A DNA stretch of 6,504 nucleotides, from positions 1-6,504 of the forward strand of contig JAURHZ010000131.1 in assembly GCA_030833025.1 (NCBI GenBank), in the 5' to 3' direction. Positions 5,029-6,504 of the stretch are shown here, piece by piece. This DNA comes from Armatimonadota bacterium (GTDB lineage Bacteria > Armatimonadota > Armatimonadia > Armatimonadales > Armatimonadaceae). The notes beneath the pieces were generated by a model. It was not told the DNA's origin, ran no database searches, and was given only the letters and a program-made list of their open reading frames with translations. A program made the translations under genes and the position numbers. Positions within the stretch are counted from its first letter, which is position 1. Each line of letters starts with the position of its first letter.

Positions 5029-6504
5029 ATGACGGCTGGACTAACTATTGCACTTATATTTGGATGGCTAGTGACATCGCCAACTCCGCCAAAATCCGTC
5101 ACTCCTCCAGTCGACTTTAGTCGAGATATCAGGCCCATCCTCTCAAACCATTGTCTAAAGTGCCATGGTCCTGATGACAAACAACGGGCTGGCGGGTTGC
5201 GCTTGGATACATTCGTGGGCGCATCAAAGCTTCTTTCGAATGGGAAACGTGCAATCGTTCCAGGTAAGCCCCGGGAATCAGAGCTGCTTCGCCGAGTTCA
5301 TACATCGGGTCCGCTTCTTATGCCTCCCGCAACCGCGAACAAACCACTAAGCGACGAGCAAAAGTCACTGCTAAATAGGTGGATTACAAGCGGAGCCCAA
5401 TATAAACAGCATTGGTCCTTTGTTCCGCCAAAGAAATCACTACTCACGCAACCCAAAGGGCATCCCATTGACGTAATTGCCCGCAAACGCCAGCAAGCGC
5501 TGGGACTCGGTCATGCCCCTCAGGCGAGTAAGCTTGAACTGCTTCGCCGTGTCTCCCTAGACCTGACTGGTCTGCCTCCAAGTTCATCGATGATCGCATC
5601 GTTTATGGCCGATCATAAACCCGGTGCATATGAACGACAGGTAGATGCATTGCTTGCATCACCCCATTACGGGGAACGCTGGGCGCGAAAATGGATGGAT
5701 GTCGCACGCTACGCGGACACAAACGGCTATGAGAAAGACCGTCCAAGGACCATTTGGCCTTGGCGAGATTATGTCATCAATGCCTTCAACAAGGATAAGT
5801 CTTTTCAGGCGTTTACGATTGAACAGCTTGCTGGGGATATGCTGCCGAATCCTACGGATGAGCAACGCATCGCTACAGGATTCCATCGAAACACGATGCT
5901 TAATGAAGAAGGTGGCGTCGACCCAAATGAATACCGATTCCTCTCAGTTGTTGATCGGCTAGGAACCACTGGAACGACTTGGCTGGGACTTACGATCGCA
6001 TGTGCCCAGTGTCATACACATAAGTTTGACCCGATTACGCACACTGACTACTATCGGATGTTCGCGTTTCTCAACAATGCCGACGAACCAGATTATCCTG
6101 TCTATACCGATGCTCAAAAAGCTAGCATCAAGGCGGCACGGTCACAAGCGAAGACTATTCGGGCTAACATCCTCACCCACTGGCAATCAATTGCCCCAAT
6201 GGCTGAGACACCAGTCAAGATCGAATCAGCAACGGCTGCTAATGCGAAACTCTCCGTAGCACAAGATGGCAACATTACAGCCAGTGGGACTGTTCCAGAG
6301 ACGGATACGTACACCATTGTGACATCGGTGACGTCGGTTACAAATGCCCTCCGCCTCACTGCGCTATCCGATGGAAAAGTCGGTCCAGGACGTACAAACC
6401 ACGGCAATTTTGTTATCACTGCCATCGATATTGAAGCCAATGGCAAGAAAGTCGAACTTCGTTCAGCCAGAGCAACCACGGAACAACAAGGTTTCCCTGC
6501 ATCC
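5029..6504 (+). CDS. Exported PSCyt1-PSCyt2 (DUF1549) haem c protein, 3' end cut by window edge
   Basis: 492 codons are visible and the frame is open to the last base. Order: a short hydrophobic N-terminus (about 3-17) and a proline-rich linker; a planctomycete-type cytochrome c domain (about 29-131) with CLKCH (42-46), a likely distal ligand M98 in LMPP, and the usual ending at HWSF (128-131); a PSCyt2/DUF1549 domain (about 145-360) with LRRVSLDLTGLPP (172-184), YGERWARKWMDVARYAD (214-230) and a second haem-type motif in CAQCHTHKFDP (325-335); then a variable, probably beta-rich segment (about 385-492) with GPGRTNHGNF. Full-length relatives are often 800-1100 residues with a C-terminal DUF1553 domain, so about half is missing here. 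Relatives are abundant in Planctomycetes, Verrucomicrobia and Armatimonadota and lie in the periplasm. Their exact role is poorly known; many sit beside DUF1501 or sugar-degradation genes. It reads in the same direction as the kinase, after a 102-bp gap with a hairpin. Confidence 0.93.
   Translation, partial: MTAGLTIALIFGWLVTSPTPPKSVTPPVDFSRDIRPILSNHCLKCHGPDDKQRAGGLRLDTFVGASKLLSNGKRAIVPGKPRESELLRRVHTSGPLLMPPATANKPLSDEQKSLLNRWITSGAQYKQHWSFVPPKKSLLTQPKGHPIDVIARKRQQALGLGHAPQASKLELLRRVSLDLTGLPPSSSMIASFMADHKPGAYERQVDALLASPHYGERWARKWMDVARYADTNGYEKDRPRTIWPWRDYVINAFNKDKSFQAFTIEQLAGDMLPNPTDEQRIATGFHRNTMLNEEGGVDPNEYRFLSVVDRLGTTGTTWLGLTIACAQCHTHKFDPITHTDYYRMFAFLNNADEPDYPVYTDAQKASIKAARSQAKTIRANILTHWQSIAPMAETPVKIESATAANAKLSVAQDGNITASGTVPETDTYTIVTSVTSVTNALRLTALSDGKVGPGRTNHGNFVITAIDIEANGKKVELRSARATTEQQGFPAS

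Noticed and set aside
6114..6479. 121-codon minus-strand open frame
   Set aside because: Antisense to the PSCyt coding region, which reads through without interruption and has family motifs.

Overview
The window looks like chromosomal DNA of a diderm bacterium with roughly even base composition. It holds two divergent blocks around a 356-bp intergenic region. No tRNA, rRNA, CRISPR array, insertion sequence or phage gene is visible.

Left block, minus strand (1-3562): the start of a division and cell wall (dcw) cluster in the order mraZ, rsmH, ftsL, ftsI. The genes are packed with stop/start overlaps (TGATG, TAG-A-ATG, TAATG), so they almost certainly form one translationally coupled operon. 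ftsI runs off the left edge without its last codons. The operon starts from a very good sigma70-type promoter (TTGACA, 17 bp, TAAAAT). Right after it, inside the mRNA leader, lie six tandem 11-bp units with a GTGGAG-like core, each containing TGG in the same register. By position and pattern this is the likely MraZ operator, so mraZ would control its own operon.

Right block, plus strand (3919-6504): a ROK-family sugar kinase (probably glucokinase-like) that lacks the zinc-binding cysteines usual in the family. A 15-bp hairpin follows, then the first 492 codons of a large exported protein of the planctomycete-type cytochrome class (PSCyt1 plus PSCyt2/DUF1549), with two CxxCH haem c motifs. The kinase has its own candidate promoter, and short repeats next to it suggest regulation.

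Lineage: PSCyt1/DUF1549 proteins are typical of Planctomycetes, Verrucomicrobia, Armatimonadota and some Acidobacteria. Classical Planctomycetes lack ftsI and ftsL, so the intact mraZ-rsmH-ftsL-ftsI start points away from them and towards a group such as Armatimonadota or Verrucomicrobia. This is inference from gene content, not an identification.

The left block serves septal peptidoglycan synthesis and 16S rRNA modification. The right block suggests sugar phosphorylation next to a periplasmic haem protein, but no common pathway can be shown from this window. The most interesting non-coding signal is the six-unit repeat array in front of mraZ.
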